Shown: in pieces, positions 1-6,125 of the stretch
Layout of the letters: every line of letters starts with the position of its first letter
Numbering within the stretch: the first letter of the stretch is position 1
From: Lysobacterales bacterium
Lineage (GTDB): Bacteria; Pseudomonadota; Gammaproteobacteria; Xanthomonadales; Xanthomonadaceae
DNA: 7,255 nucleotides
Assembly (NCBI GenBank): GCA_020442545.1
Contig: JAGRJX010000026.1
Location: 5,848-13,102 of the forward strand
Direction: 5' to 3'
Notes under the pieces: generated by a model
Databases searched by the model: none
What the model saw: the letters and a program-made list of their open reading frames with translations, nothing else
Told to the model about the DNA's origin: nothing
Program-made: the position numbers and the translations under genes

Positions 1-359
1 TGCTGACCAAGCTGGGCAGCGCCGAGCGCCGCCGCCGCGCCGAGATCGCGCTGAAGCTGGTCGGCCTTGCGGATCGCGGCAAGCATCGGCCTGCCGAGCT
101 GTCCGGCGGCCAGCAGCAACGCGTGTCGATTGCCCGCGCCATCGTCTCCGACCCGACGCTGCTGATTTGCGACGAGCCGACCGGCGACCTCGACCGCCAG
201 TCCGCCGAGGAAATCCTCGAGCTGCTGCAGACGCTGAACCGCGATCACGGCAAGACGCTGATCATGGTCACCCACGACCCCAAGGCCGCGGATTACGCGC
301 AGCGCACCCTGCACCTCGACAAGGGCACGCTGGTCGAGAATGCCGAAGCCGCTGCCTGA
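1..359 (+). CDS. ABC transporter ATP-binding protein, MacB/LolD class (5' truncated)
   Basis: This is the C-terminal part of a nucleotide-binding subunit that hydrolyses ATP at the inner face of the cytoplasmic membrane to drive the partner permeases. The frame is open from the left edge, with the first whole codon at base 3, and shows 118 residues. Seen in order: the ABC signature LSGGQQQR (visible residues 33-40), Walker B LLICDE (53-58, catalytic Glu58), D-loop GDLD (61-64) and switch His91 in VTHD. Walker A and the Q-loop lie upstream of the window. Subunits of this family usually have about 220-250 residues, so roughly half is present. The protein stops normally with TGA at 357-359 after an Ala-rich tail. 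The following genes are two FtsX-type permeases on the same strand, which supports the MacB/LolD export subclass over an import ATPase. The transported substrate cannot be read from the sequence. Confidence 0.95.
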   Translation, partial: LTKLGSAERRRRAEIALKLVGLADRGKHRPAELSGGQQQRVSIARAIVSDPTLLICDEPTGDLDRQSAEEILELLQTLNRDHGKTLIMVTHDPKAADYAQRTLHLDKGTLVENAEAAA

Positions 360-366
360 CCACCCA

Positions 367-478
367 TCTCCTCCCCTTGCCGCGAAGCGGGAGGGGGAGG
401 TTGGGAGGGGGTGCTTTTGCTTCACCCAACAGCAAGAGCCACCCCTCCCCAACCCTCCCCTGCAAGCAAGGGAGGGAG
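367..478. repeat. GC-rich palindromic intergenic repeat
   Basis: The gap between the ATPase and the first permease is almost wholly one imperfect inverted repeat. A G-rich arm (about 387-412, core GGTTGGGAGGGGGTG) faces a C-rich arm (about 439-463, core CACCCCTCCCCAACC). The inner sequences CTTTTGCT (413-420 plus 421) and AGCAAGAG (431-438) continue the stem around a short loop. The outermost ends, CTCCCCTTGC near 371-380 and GCAAGGGAGG near 466-475, also match each other, and each end can form its own small hairpin. The arms contain slips and mismatches. The form resembles dispersed palindromic repeats of GC-rich proteobacteria, but copies elsewhere in the genome cannot be seen here. It starts just after the ATPase stop and ends just before the next Shine-Dalgarno. 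Confidence 0.75.
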
Positions 479-484
479 ACAAAC

Positions 485-490
485 GAGGAG
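485..490 (+). promoter_or_regulatory. Ribosome binding site of the first permease
   Basis: GAGGAG lies six bases before the ATG at 497. It fixes the start of the permease there, although the same frame is open upstream to base 167 through the repeat and the ATPase gene. It directly follows the palindromic repeat, so folding of that repeat could affect access to the site (inference). Confidence 0.7.
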
Positions 491-496
491 TTTTCG

Positions 497-1657
497 ATGA
501 AATACCTCCATCTGATCTGGGCGGCGCTATTCCGCAGCAAGACGCGGACGCTGCTCACCCTGTTCTCGGTGATCGCCGCCTTCCTGTTGTTCGGCATGCT
601 CGATTCGGTGCGCGTGGCCTTTACCGCCGGCGGCAGCAGCGTGGCTGGCGCCGACCGCCTGATCGTGTCGTCCAAGCTGTCGTTGACGCAGATGCTGCCG
701 GTAAGCCTCGCGCGCCAGGTCGAGACCACGCCGGGCGTCAAGCAGTCCGCGTATGCGGCCTGGTTCGGCGGCATCTACCAGAACCCGAACCAGTTCTTCC
801 CCAACTTCTCGGTCAGCGAGAACTACTTCGAGCTGTTTCCCGAGTTTCGTATCCCGGAAGACCAGCTGGCAGCGTGGAAAGCGGATCGCACCGGCGCGGT
901 GGTCGGTGCCGCTCTGGCCGCGCAGCACGGCTGGAAGATCGGCGACACCATTCCGCTGCAGGCCACCATATTCCCGCGTGACGGCAGCAACGACTGGCCA
1001 ATGACGATCCGCGCCATCTTCCACGTGGATGACCCGGAACAACAGGGACAGGAAAACCAGCTGATGTTCCACTGGGAATACTTCGACGAATCCAACGACT
1101 ACGTGAAGAGCCGCATCGGCTGGCTGACCGTGCAGGTCGACGACATCAACGGCTCGGTGCAAACCGCCAGGGCCATCGACGCGTTGTCCGCCAACTCCGA
1201 CCACGAAACCAAGACCCAGACCGAGTCCGCCTTCCAGCAGAGCTTTGCCAAGCAGTTCGGCGACATCGGCCTGATCGTCACCCTGATCATGAGTGCGGTG
1301 TTCTTCACCCTGCTGCTGCTGACCGGCAACACCATGGCGCAGGCGGTGCGCGAACGCATTCCCGAACTCGCGGTGCTGAAGACGATCGGCTTCTCCAACC
1401 AGAGCGTGCTGTGGCTGGTGCTGACCGAAGCGATCCTGCTGATTGGCCTCGGCGGTCTGATCGGCCTCGCTATCGCCGCCGTGCTGATGCCCGGCATCAG
1501 CGCAGCCAGTGGCGGCATGATCCAGCTGCCCGGGGTGCCGACACAGACCTGGATCACCGGCCTGGTGCTGATGGCGATGATCGGTTTCGCCGTCGGCCTG
1601 CTGCCTGCCCTGCGCGCCATGCGTCTGAACATCGTCGATGCGCTGGCCGGACGCTGA
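497..1657 (+). CDS. ABC transporter permease, FtsX/MacB family (permease 1)
   Basis: A 386-residue inner-membrane permease with the MacB/FtsX layout. A short cytoplasmic start (MKYLHLIWAALFRSKTRTLL) leads into a first membrane helix at about 18-36. A large periplasmic domain of about 220 residues follows (about 37-256), then three helices at about 257-280, 303-330 and 350-372. Between helices 2 and 3 is the typical cytoplasmic segment RERIPELAVLKTIGFS (285-300), which in this family contacts the ATPase. The C terminus GLLPALRAMRLNIVDAL (367-383) is also characteristic. The start is ATG 497 behind GAGGAG. The longer frame beginning at 167 runs through the ATPase gene out of frame and through the repeat, so it is not used. 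It is the second gene of the operon and likely forms a heterodimer with the next permease. The periplasmic domain shows no motif that names a substrate, and the gene could equally be described as DevC/LolC-like. Confidence 0.93.
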   Translation: MKYLHLIWAALFRSKTRTLLTLFSVIAAFLLFGMLDSVRVAFTAGGSSVAGADRLIVSSKLSLTQMLPVSLARQVETTPGVKQSAYAAWFGGIYQNPNQFFPNFSVSENYFELFPEFRIPEDQLAAWKADRTGAVVGAALAAQHGWKIGDTIPLQATIFPRDGSNDWPMTIRAIFHVDDPEQQGQENQLMFHWEYFDESNDYVKSRIGWLTVQVDDINGSVQTARAIDALSANSDHETKTQTESAFQQSFAKQFGDIGLIVTLIMSAVFFTLLLLTGNTMAQAVRERIPELAVLKTIGFSNQSVLWLVLTEAILLIGLGGLIGLAIAAVLMPGISAASGGMIQLPGVPTQTWITGLVLMAMIGFAVGLLPALRAMRLNIVDALAGR

Positions 1658-1666
1658 GAGTGAGTT

Positions 1667-1697
1667 GTTGCGTCTGCGAGCCACTGGCTCGCGCAAC
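1667..1697 (+). repeat. Hairpin 1 between the two permease genes
   Basis: An inverted repeat with an outer arm GTTGCG (1667-1672) pairing CGCAAC (1692-1697) and an inner arm CGAGCC (1677-1682) pairing GGCTCG (1686-1691). The loop is ACT, and a four-base bulge TCTG sits on the left side only. No T-run follows, so it is not a standard intrinsic terminator. It lies ten bases after the permease 1 stop, and a second hairpin starts eight bases downstream. Confidence 0.6.
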
Positions 1698-1704
1698 GAC
1701 CACC

Positions 1705-1726
1705 GCCCGACCAGAGATGGTCGGGC
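1705..1726 (+). repeat. Hairpin 2 between the two permease genes, GAGA tetraloop
   Basis: A perfect nine-base-pair stem: GCCCGACCA (1705-1713) pairs TGGTCGGGC (1718-1726). It closes a GAGA tetraloop, which belongs to the stable GNRA class. There is no T-run after it. Together with hairpin 1 it makes a compact double stem-loop inside the operon, like REP-type elements or an mRNA stability/processing site. Which of these it is cannot be decided from one copy. Confidence 0.65.
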
Positions 1727-1791
1727 CGGGGCTCGGTACTCCGGAACGTTGCGCCATGGATGACACCCACTGAATTTGTGAGCGGTGAAAA

Positions 1792-3102
1792 ATGAAAAAG
1801 ATCCTGATCAACCTTCTGCTGGTGCTCGCGCTTGTCGCCGGTCTCGCCGCATGGATCGCGCTGCCGCTGGCCGGCGTACTGGTGGTCGCCGTGCTGCTGG
1901 CACTGTGGCTGCTGCTGACGCGGCGCGGCCGGCAGGCGATCGCTGTCACCAAAGTCGGCATCGCCTCGTTGCCGCAGCGCTGGGGCGCCAGTTCGGTGAT
2001 CGTGATCGGCATCGCCGGCGTGGTCGGCGTGCTGGTGGCGATGCTGGCCATGGGCGAAGGCTTCAAGAACACGCTCAACCGCACCGGCAGCGAGGACAGC
2101 GCCATCATCCTTCGTGGCGGATCGCAGACCGAAGTCAACTCGGTGATCACCCGCAGCCAGGTGCCGCTGATCCGCACCCTGGCCGGCATTGCGCAGGGTG
2201 ATGACGGCCAGCCGCTGATGTCGCCGGAACTCTCCCAGGTGGTCGATCTCAAGACCGTTGCCGACGGCACCGATGCCAATGTCACGCTGCGCGGCGTCGG
2301 CGGGGAGGTGTGGAAGCTGCGACCACAGGTAAGAGTGGTCGAGGGCCGCCGTTTCCAGAGCGGCCTGCGCGAAATGGTTGTCGGCCGTGGCGCGCAGGCG
2401 CAGTTCCGGCACATCGCGGTTGGCGAAACGGTGGAACTGGGCAACCAGACCTGGACCGTGGTCGGTGCTTTCGACAGCGGTGATTCCTTCGAATCCGAGC
2501 TATGGGCCGATGCCGAAGTAGTGGCCAGCTCCTACAACCGAGGTGGCTCGTTCCAGTCGGTGACGGTGAAACTGCAGGACGGCGATGGCCTGGAACAGCT
2601 GAAGGCCGCGATGGCCGGCGATCCGCGCCTCAAGCTCGACGTGCAGACCACGCAGGCCTATTACGCCGGGCAGTCGCGACAGTTGACCACCATGATCAAC
2701 ATCCTGGGCACGGTGATCGGCAGCATCATGGCCATTGGCGCGGTGTTCGGCGCGCTCAACACCATGTACTCGGCAGTAGCAACCCGCGCCCGGGAAATCG
2801 CCACGCTGCGCGCGCTGGGGTTCCGCGGACTGCCGGTGGTGCTGGCGGTGATGCTCGAAACCCTGCTGCTGGCCCTGCTCGGTGGCCTGCTCGGGGCCGC
2901 CCTCGCCTGGCTGTTCTTCAACGGCTACAGCGTCAGCACACTGGGCATGAACTTCACCCAGGTGGTGTTCCAGTTCCAGGTGTCGCCGGTACTGCTGTGG
3001 ACCGGCCTGAAGTGGGCGCTGGGCATTGGCCTGGTCGGTGGTCTGTTCCCCGCGCTGCGCGCGGCGCGGCTGCCAGTGGCGACGGCCCTGCGTTCGGCGT
3101 GA
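1792..3102 (+). CDS. ABC transporter permease, FtsX/MacB family (permease 2)
   Basis: A 436-residue inner-membrane permease, related in design to the preceding one but clearly different in sequence. It starts with an additional hydrophobic region (residues 4-43, long enough for one or two helices). A basic link (TRRGRQ) and the core first helix (about 66-87) follow, then a periplasmic domain of about 212 residues (88-300) and helices at about 302-325, 348-376 and 398-419. The family segment RAREIATLRALGFR (332-345) and the C-terminal GLFPALRAARLPVATALR are intact. ATG 1792 is the only good start, preceded by a modest Shine-Dalgarno-like GGTGAAA. It lies 134 bases after permease 1, and the gap is filled by two hairpins. 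It is probably the second half of a heteromeric permease pair served by the upstream ATPase. The extra N-terminal hydrophobic region is the main difference from the usual four-helix plan. Confidence 0.93.
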   Translation: MKKILINLLLVLALVAGLAAWIALPLAGVLVVAVLLALWLLLTRRGRQAIAVTKVGIASLPQRWGASSVIVIGIAGVVGVLVAMLAMGEGFKNTLNRTGSEDSAIILRGGSQTEVNSVITRSQVPLIRTLAGIAQGDDGQPLMSPELSQVVDLKTVADGTDANVTLRGVGGEVWKLRPQVRVVEGRRFQSGLREMVVGRGAQAQFRHIAVGETVELGNQTWTVVGAFDSGDSFESELWADAEVVASSYNRGGSFQSVTVKLQDGDGLEQLKAAMAGDPRLKLDVQTTQAYYAGQSRQLTTMINILGTVIGSIMAIGAVFGALNTMYSAVATRAREIATLRALGFRGLPVVLAVMLETLLLALLGGLLGAALAWLFFNGYSVSTLGMNFTQVVFQFQVSPVLLWTGLKWALGIGLVGGLFPALRAARLPVATALRSA

Positions 3103-3108
3103 TCCACC

Positions 3109-3142
3109 TCCTTGTCGGGCCCGCCTGCGGGTTCGACAAGGA
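3109..3142 (+). terminator. Strong hairpin after the ABC operon, candidate terminator without T-run
   Basis: A 15-base-pair stem (3109-3123 with 3128-3142) closes a CCTG loop. All pairs are Watson-Crick apart from two adjacent G-U wobbles in RNA (3118-3119 with 3132-3133). It begins seven bases after the permease 2 stop, where a terminator is expected. However, no run of T follows on either strand, so it may instead protect the 3' end of the transcript or be a palindromic repeat. Confidence 0.5.
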
Positions 3143-3206
3143 CGCCTCAATGGCCGTCGAGTGGCACTGCAACGGCCAACGAAAATGCGGATGAACGTCA
3201 ACTGGC

Positions 3207-3212
3207 TATACT
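3207..3212 (+). promoter_or_regulatory. Possible -10 element for the regulator gene
   Basis: TATACT matches five of six positions of the sigma-70 -10 consensus and stands out in GC-rich surroundings. It lies 28 bases before the proposed GTG start, which would give a leader of about 20 bases. No convincing -35 hexamer is seen at 16-18 bases upstream, so an activator may be needed or the match may be chance. Confidence 0.35.
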
Positions 3213-3240
3213 CGGCGCACGTTGTCTGCGCCTCCATGAC

Positions 3241-5517
3241 GTGCACCCGGACCTGAAACGCTACCGCTTCGGCGACTTTGAGATCGACCCTTCCGCGCAC
3301 CAACTGCTGCGCGCTGGCGAGCTGGTGCCGGTGCAGGGCCTGGTGTTCGACCTGCTGCTGTTCCTGGTACGGCACCCGGGCGAAGTGCTGTCCAAGGAGC
3401 GCTTGCTGGCCGAGGTCTGGGACAACCAGCACCTGACCGACGCCACCATTGCGCAAGCCGTACACAAGGCGCGCGTCGCGCTCGGCGATGACGGACGCAC
3501 GCAGACCTACATCCGCACCGTGCATGGCCGTGGCGTGCGTTTCGAGGCAGACGTGCAGGAGGTGCTGATCGAGGCGGGCGTCGCATCCACGGAGCAGCCC
3601 TCCGTTCCGGGCAAAGTGGCGACAGCGCAACAGACACACGGACGTTCCGGTCGTTTTTCGTGGTTGCCGGTGCTGCTGGTCCTGGCCATGGTCACCACCG
3701 GCGTCGCCGGCTGGCGATACCTGTCCGTCGCCGATGACGCGCCGCCCCCTGCAACGGCGGTCGCCGTGGCCGCACCGGCAATCCGCGTCGCGGTGTTCGC
3801 CTTCGACAATGCCACCGGCGACAGCGACTTCGACTGGTTCCGCAACGGTCTCGCCACCGCCACGCGCGACCTGATCGACCAGTCACCTGCCGTTGCCGCG
3901 CTCGGACCGGCCGAGCTCGACGATGTTCCCGAAGGCGACCTGCCGCGGCGCACCAGTTTCGTCGGCGCATCGCATGGCCTCGAAGCCTCGGTATCCCGGG
4001 TTGACGGACGCTTCCGGGTGAACTGGACGCTGGCGGGTTCCAACCTCACCGCAGCGACCGGTAAGTTCGATGCCGCGGACGTGACCTTGATCGCCCGCGA
4101 TCTGGCGCGGGTAACGCTCGACGCGACAGGCGGCCGTTCCCCGACGCAGGTTCCCGGCGAGCGCGACATCGGCGATCCACTGGCCGTCGAGTTGTACAGT
4201 CGCGGCATCGAGGCCCTGATGCACGACGACCGCGAGCAGGCCACGGCGCTGCTGGCAGCGGCCCTGGTGCGATCACCCGATTCGATCCCGCTGAAACTGG
4301 CGGCGGCACGCGCCGCGTTCGATCCGGGTGACGTGAATGCGTCAATCCAGAAACTGCGTGAACGGCTGGACGCCCTTCCACCAACGGCGCGGCAGATGCG
4401 GACCAGTCTGCAGTTCGAGATCGGCAATCTGCTCTGGTACGTCGGTGAAGTGGCGCAGGCCCAGACGCTGCTGGGCGCCACGCTGGCCGAACCCGACCTG
4501 GATCCGCTGCTGCACGCGCGCATTCTCAACAGCCTCGCCTTCGCCGAACAGTCGCAGCTGCGCTACGACCTTGCCTGGGAGCATGCACGTCAGGCCGAAG
4601 TGATCCTGCGTGACGAGCAGCGCCCCTTCTTCCTCAGCATGACGCTCACCAATCTCGGCTACCTCGCCGAGGACATGGGGCGCATTGCCGAGGCCGGCCA
4701 GTACCACGACGAAGCGATGCTGATCCGCGAGCAGTACGGCTTTCCGTCGCTGATCGCCGCGTCCCGCTACGGCCGGGCACGCATCCTGCGCCGCAGCGGA
4801 CGCTTCGAGGAAGCCGCCGCCGAGCTGCAGCGCGCGCTGCAAACCGTTGCCGAACTGGACCTTCGCCACGACCTGTTCGACAACACCGAAGAACTGGCCG
4901 AAGTGCGCATGCGGCAAGGTGACTTCGAACAGGCCCGGCAGCTGCTCGACCGTGCGCGGGAAATTGCACAAAGCAACGACGATGCGCTCGGGCTCGCCTG
5001 GGAGCGGCAGGTGCGCTCGCGGCTGATGCTGCGCCGGAATTCCGTGGATGGCGTCAGCCTGGCCGCACAGCGGGCGGTGATCGCCGACTTCGAGGCCATG
5101 GGTGAACGTCAGGACGCGCTGCGGGCGCGGCTGGAACTGGCGCAGATGCATCTCGCGCTGGGCAACGCCGATGCGGCATCACGGCCGCTGCAGGACGTGC
5201 ACGACAGCGGCGACGGTTTCGACAACAACCCCGTCCTGAAGCTGGAGTACGAGCTGATCGACGCCCAGCGCCAGGCCATGGCCGGTCAGTCCGAGCGGGC
5301 GCTCGCGGCGATGCTCGGTGTGGTGCGCCGCGCACGGAGCATCGGCGTGCTCGATATCGAGGCCGAGGCCGCCATCGCTGCCGGGCAGCTTGCCGTCACG
5401 CTTGGCGACACCGCCACCGCCGGGCGCATGCTCAGCGTCGCCCGCGCCTGGTCATCCAGCTACTACCGCACCGTGGAACTGGCTGAAGCGCTGGCAGCGG
5501 ATACGCCCGCCGGCTGA
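3241..5517 (+). CDS. CadC-like membrane-anchored winged-helix regulator with TPR domain
   Basis: A 758-residue one-component transcription regulator. Residues 8-102 form an OmpR/PhoB-type winged helix that binds DNA: a strand-forming start RYRFGDFEID, recognition region about 66-82 (TDATIAQAVHKARVALG) and the wing YIRTVHGRGVRFEA. There is no phosphoacceptor receiver domain. A linker leads to one membrane helix at about 141-158. A Pro/Ala-rich stretch follows, then the segment IRVAVFAFDNATGD (181-194), similar to the TolB/FlgO-like part of related proteins. From about 311 to 740 the protein is helical with TPR-type repeats, clearest near 468-500, 507-540, 551-577 and 631-653. The expected topology is DNA-binding domain in the cytoplasm and TPR part in the periplasm. 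GTG 3241 is chosen because the homologous part begins there. A further upstream TTG (3112) lies inside a hairpin and would add 43 residues of unlikely sequence. No clear Shine-Dalgarno is seen. Targets and signal are unknown; the flanking ABC operon and exported-protein cassette are candidates. Confidence 0.88.
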   Translation: MHPDLKRYRFGDFEIDPSAHQLLRAGELVPVQGLVFDLLLFLVRHPGEVLSKERLLAEVWDNQHLTDATIAQAVHKARVALGDDGRTQTYIRTVHGRGVRFEADVQEVLIEAGVASTEQPSVPGKVATAQQTHGRSGRFSWLPVLLVLAMVTTGVAGWRYLSVADDAPPPATAVAVAAPAIRVAVFAFDNATGDSDFDWFRNGLATATRDLIDQSPAVAALGPAELDDVPEGDLPRRTSFVGASHGLEASVSRVDGRFRVNWTLAGSNLTAATGKFDAADVTLIARDLARVTLDATGGRSPTQVPGERDIGDPLAVELYSRGIEALMHDDREQATALLAAALVRSPDSIPLKLAAARAAFDPGDVNASIQKLRERLDALPPTARQMRTSLQFEIGNLLWYVGEVAQAQTLLGATLAEPDLDPLLHARILNSLAFAEQSQLRYDLAWEHARQAEVILRDEQRPFFLSMTLTNLGYLAEDMGRIAEAGQYHDEAMLIREQYGFPSLIAASRYGRARILRRSGRFEEAAAELQRALQTVAELDLRHDLFDNTEELAEVRMRQGDFEQARQLLDRAREIAQSNDDALGLAWERQVRSRLMLRRNSVDGVSLAAQRAVIADFEAMGERQDALRARLELAQMHLALGNADAASRPLQDVHDSGDGFDNNPVLKLEYELIDAQRQAMAGQSERALAAMLGVVRRARSIGVLDIEAEAAIAAGQLAVTLGDTATAGRMLSVARAWSSSYYRTVELAEALAADTPAG

Positions 5518-5527
5518 GAACCCGGCG
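5508..5527 (+). terminator. Weak hairpin across the regulator stop codon
   Basis: CGCCGG (5508-5513) pairs CCGGCG (5522-5527) around an eight-base loop that contains the TGA stop, followed by only three T (5528-5530). It lies in the convergent junction, where the two genes are just 19 bases apart. It is a weak candidate terminator for the plus-strand gene; the T-run is too short to be sure. Confidence 0.3.
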
Positions 5528-5536
5528 TTTCCAGGA

Positions 5537-6064
5537 CTACCTGAGCAGCTTCGCGCTGAACTCGCCCTGGATCGAAGACCGGCCGTCGCTGACGTCGATG
5601 CGCCCGCTCACGCTGTCGCCATCCGCCGACGTGATGCTCAGGGTGCCCTCGAAGTCCTCGCCACTCAGGTTGACGGCGGTCTTCTCCCTGCCCTCGTCGA
5701 AGCGCATGACCCGTGCCCAGACCAGCTTGTCCTTCGGCGACTGGCTCCCCGGACGCGGCGCGTACTCGCCAACGCTCAGGGGCACTTTCCCCGACGCCGG
5801 CGCCTTGATGATGTTGAGGTCCAGGCGGTATTGATCGGGAGCCGTCGGACGGATCTTCGCGTATTCGTAGCGCTCGCCCATATCCACCGGATAGTTGGTG
5901 ATCTGGATCGAATGGCCGCCGTGCGAGTTCGGTACCACAAAGGCCGACACCGCGTTCATGGCATCGTCCTGGCCATCAATGGCCATCTGGATGTCCTTTT
6001 CGCCACAGGCACCAAGGCCAAGCAGCAGCAGGGCGGCGACGGGGTGGGAAAGCCTTCGGTTCAT
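5537..6064 (-). CDS. Small lipoprotein of unknown function
   Basis: A 175-residue predicted lipoprotein. The N terminus has MNRR, a hydrophobic stretch and the lipobox LGAC (17-20). It would therefore be cut by signal peptidase II before Cys20 and lipid-anchored. The residue after the Cys is Gly, not Asp, which by the enterobacterial rule favours outer-membrane sorting. The mature part is polar and looks rich in beta strands, ending in a repeated-strand pattern (GTLSITSADGD, SGRIDVSDG, SIQGEFSAKLL). No enzyme motif or family is recognised. The start is well fixed by AAGGAGAA on the minus strand (6070-6077), five bases before the ATG. It follows the secreted protein gene by 61 bases on the same strand, so it is likely the last gene of a cassette, and it converges on the regulator gene. 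Confidence 0.85.
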   Translation of the reverse strand: MNRRLSHPVAALLLLGLGACGEKDIQMAIDGQDDAMNAVSAFVVPNSHGGHSIQITNYPVDMGERYEYAKIRPTAPDQYRLDLNIIKAPASGKVPLSVGEYAPRPGSQSPKDKLVWARVMRFDEGREKTAVNLSGEDFEGTLSITSADGDSVSGRIDVSDGRSSIQGEFSAKLLR

Positions 6065-6069
6065 GTCCG

Positions 6070-6077
6070 TTCTCCTT
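6070..6077 (-). promoter_or_regulatory. Strong ribosome binding site of the lipoprotein gene
   Basis: On the minus strand the sequence reads AAGGAGAA, five bases before the ATG at 6064. It is the best Shine-Dalgarno in the window and fixes the lipoprotein start. It suggests this gene is translated more strongly than the gene before it. Confidence 0.75.
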
Positions 6078-6125
6078 GAGTGTCAGCAGGCGACTGGCGG
6101 CCAGCTCGTTGGCGGCAAGTCGCGT

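Noticed and set aside
167..496. Extension of permease 1 to a 496-residue protein starting at 167
   Set aside because: The extra part runs out of frame through the ATPase gene and then through the palindromic repeat. It is Arg/Pro-rich and of low complexity, and a good Shine-Dalgarno precedes ATG 497.
340..981. Open frame of 213 codons on the plus strand
   Set aside because: It overlaps the repeat and permease 1 in another frame. Its composition (Arg, Pro, Gly-rich) is typical of shadow frames in GC-rich DNA.
527..1696. Long antisense frame of 389 codons opposite permease 1
   Set aside because: It mirrors permease 1 codon by codon, is rich in His, Gln and Arg without domains, and has no supporting start signal. 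It is a GC-rich shadow.
1727..1746. Possible third hairpin CCGGGG/CTCCGG after hairpin 2
   Set aside because: One imperfect pair in a six-base stem, within GC-rich sequence where such matches are expected by chance.
1099..2444. Antisense frames of 437 and 296 codons across both permeases
   Set aside because: They run through two well-supported genes and the hairpin gap, with no recognisable protein features.
3112..3240. N-terminal extension of the regulator from TTG 3112
   Set aside because: The start lies within a hairpin and the added residues do not resemble the winged-helix family, which begins right after GTG 3241.
2500..3639. Antisense frame of 379 codons over the end of permease 2 and the regulator start
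   Set aside because: It crosses the hairpin at 3109-3142 and two well-supported genes. Its composition is that of a shadow frame.
3507..4529. Antisense frame of 340 codons opposite the regulator
   Set aside because: It is Ser/Arg/Ala-rich without any domain or signal and lies wholly within the coding region of a clear gene.
6090..6123. Inverted repeat GCGACT/AGTCGC between the secreted protein and lipoprotein genes
   Set aside because: Only six base pairs with a long, poorly paired interior and no T-run. Too weak to call a terminator or operator.
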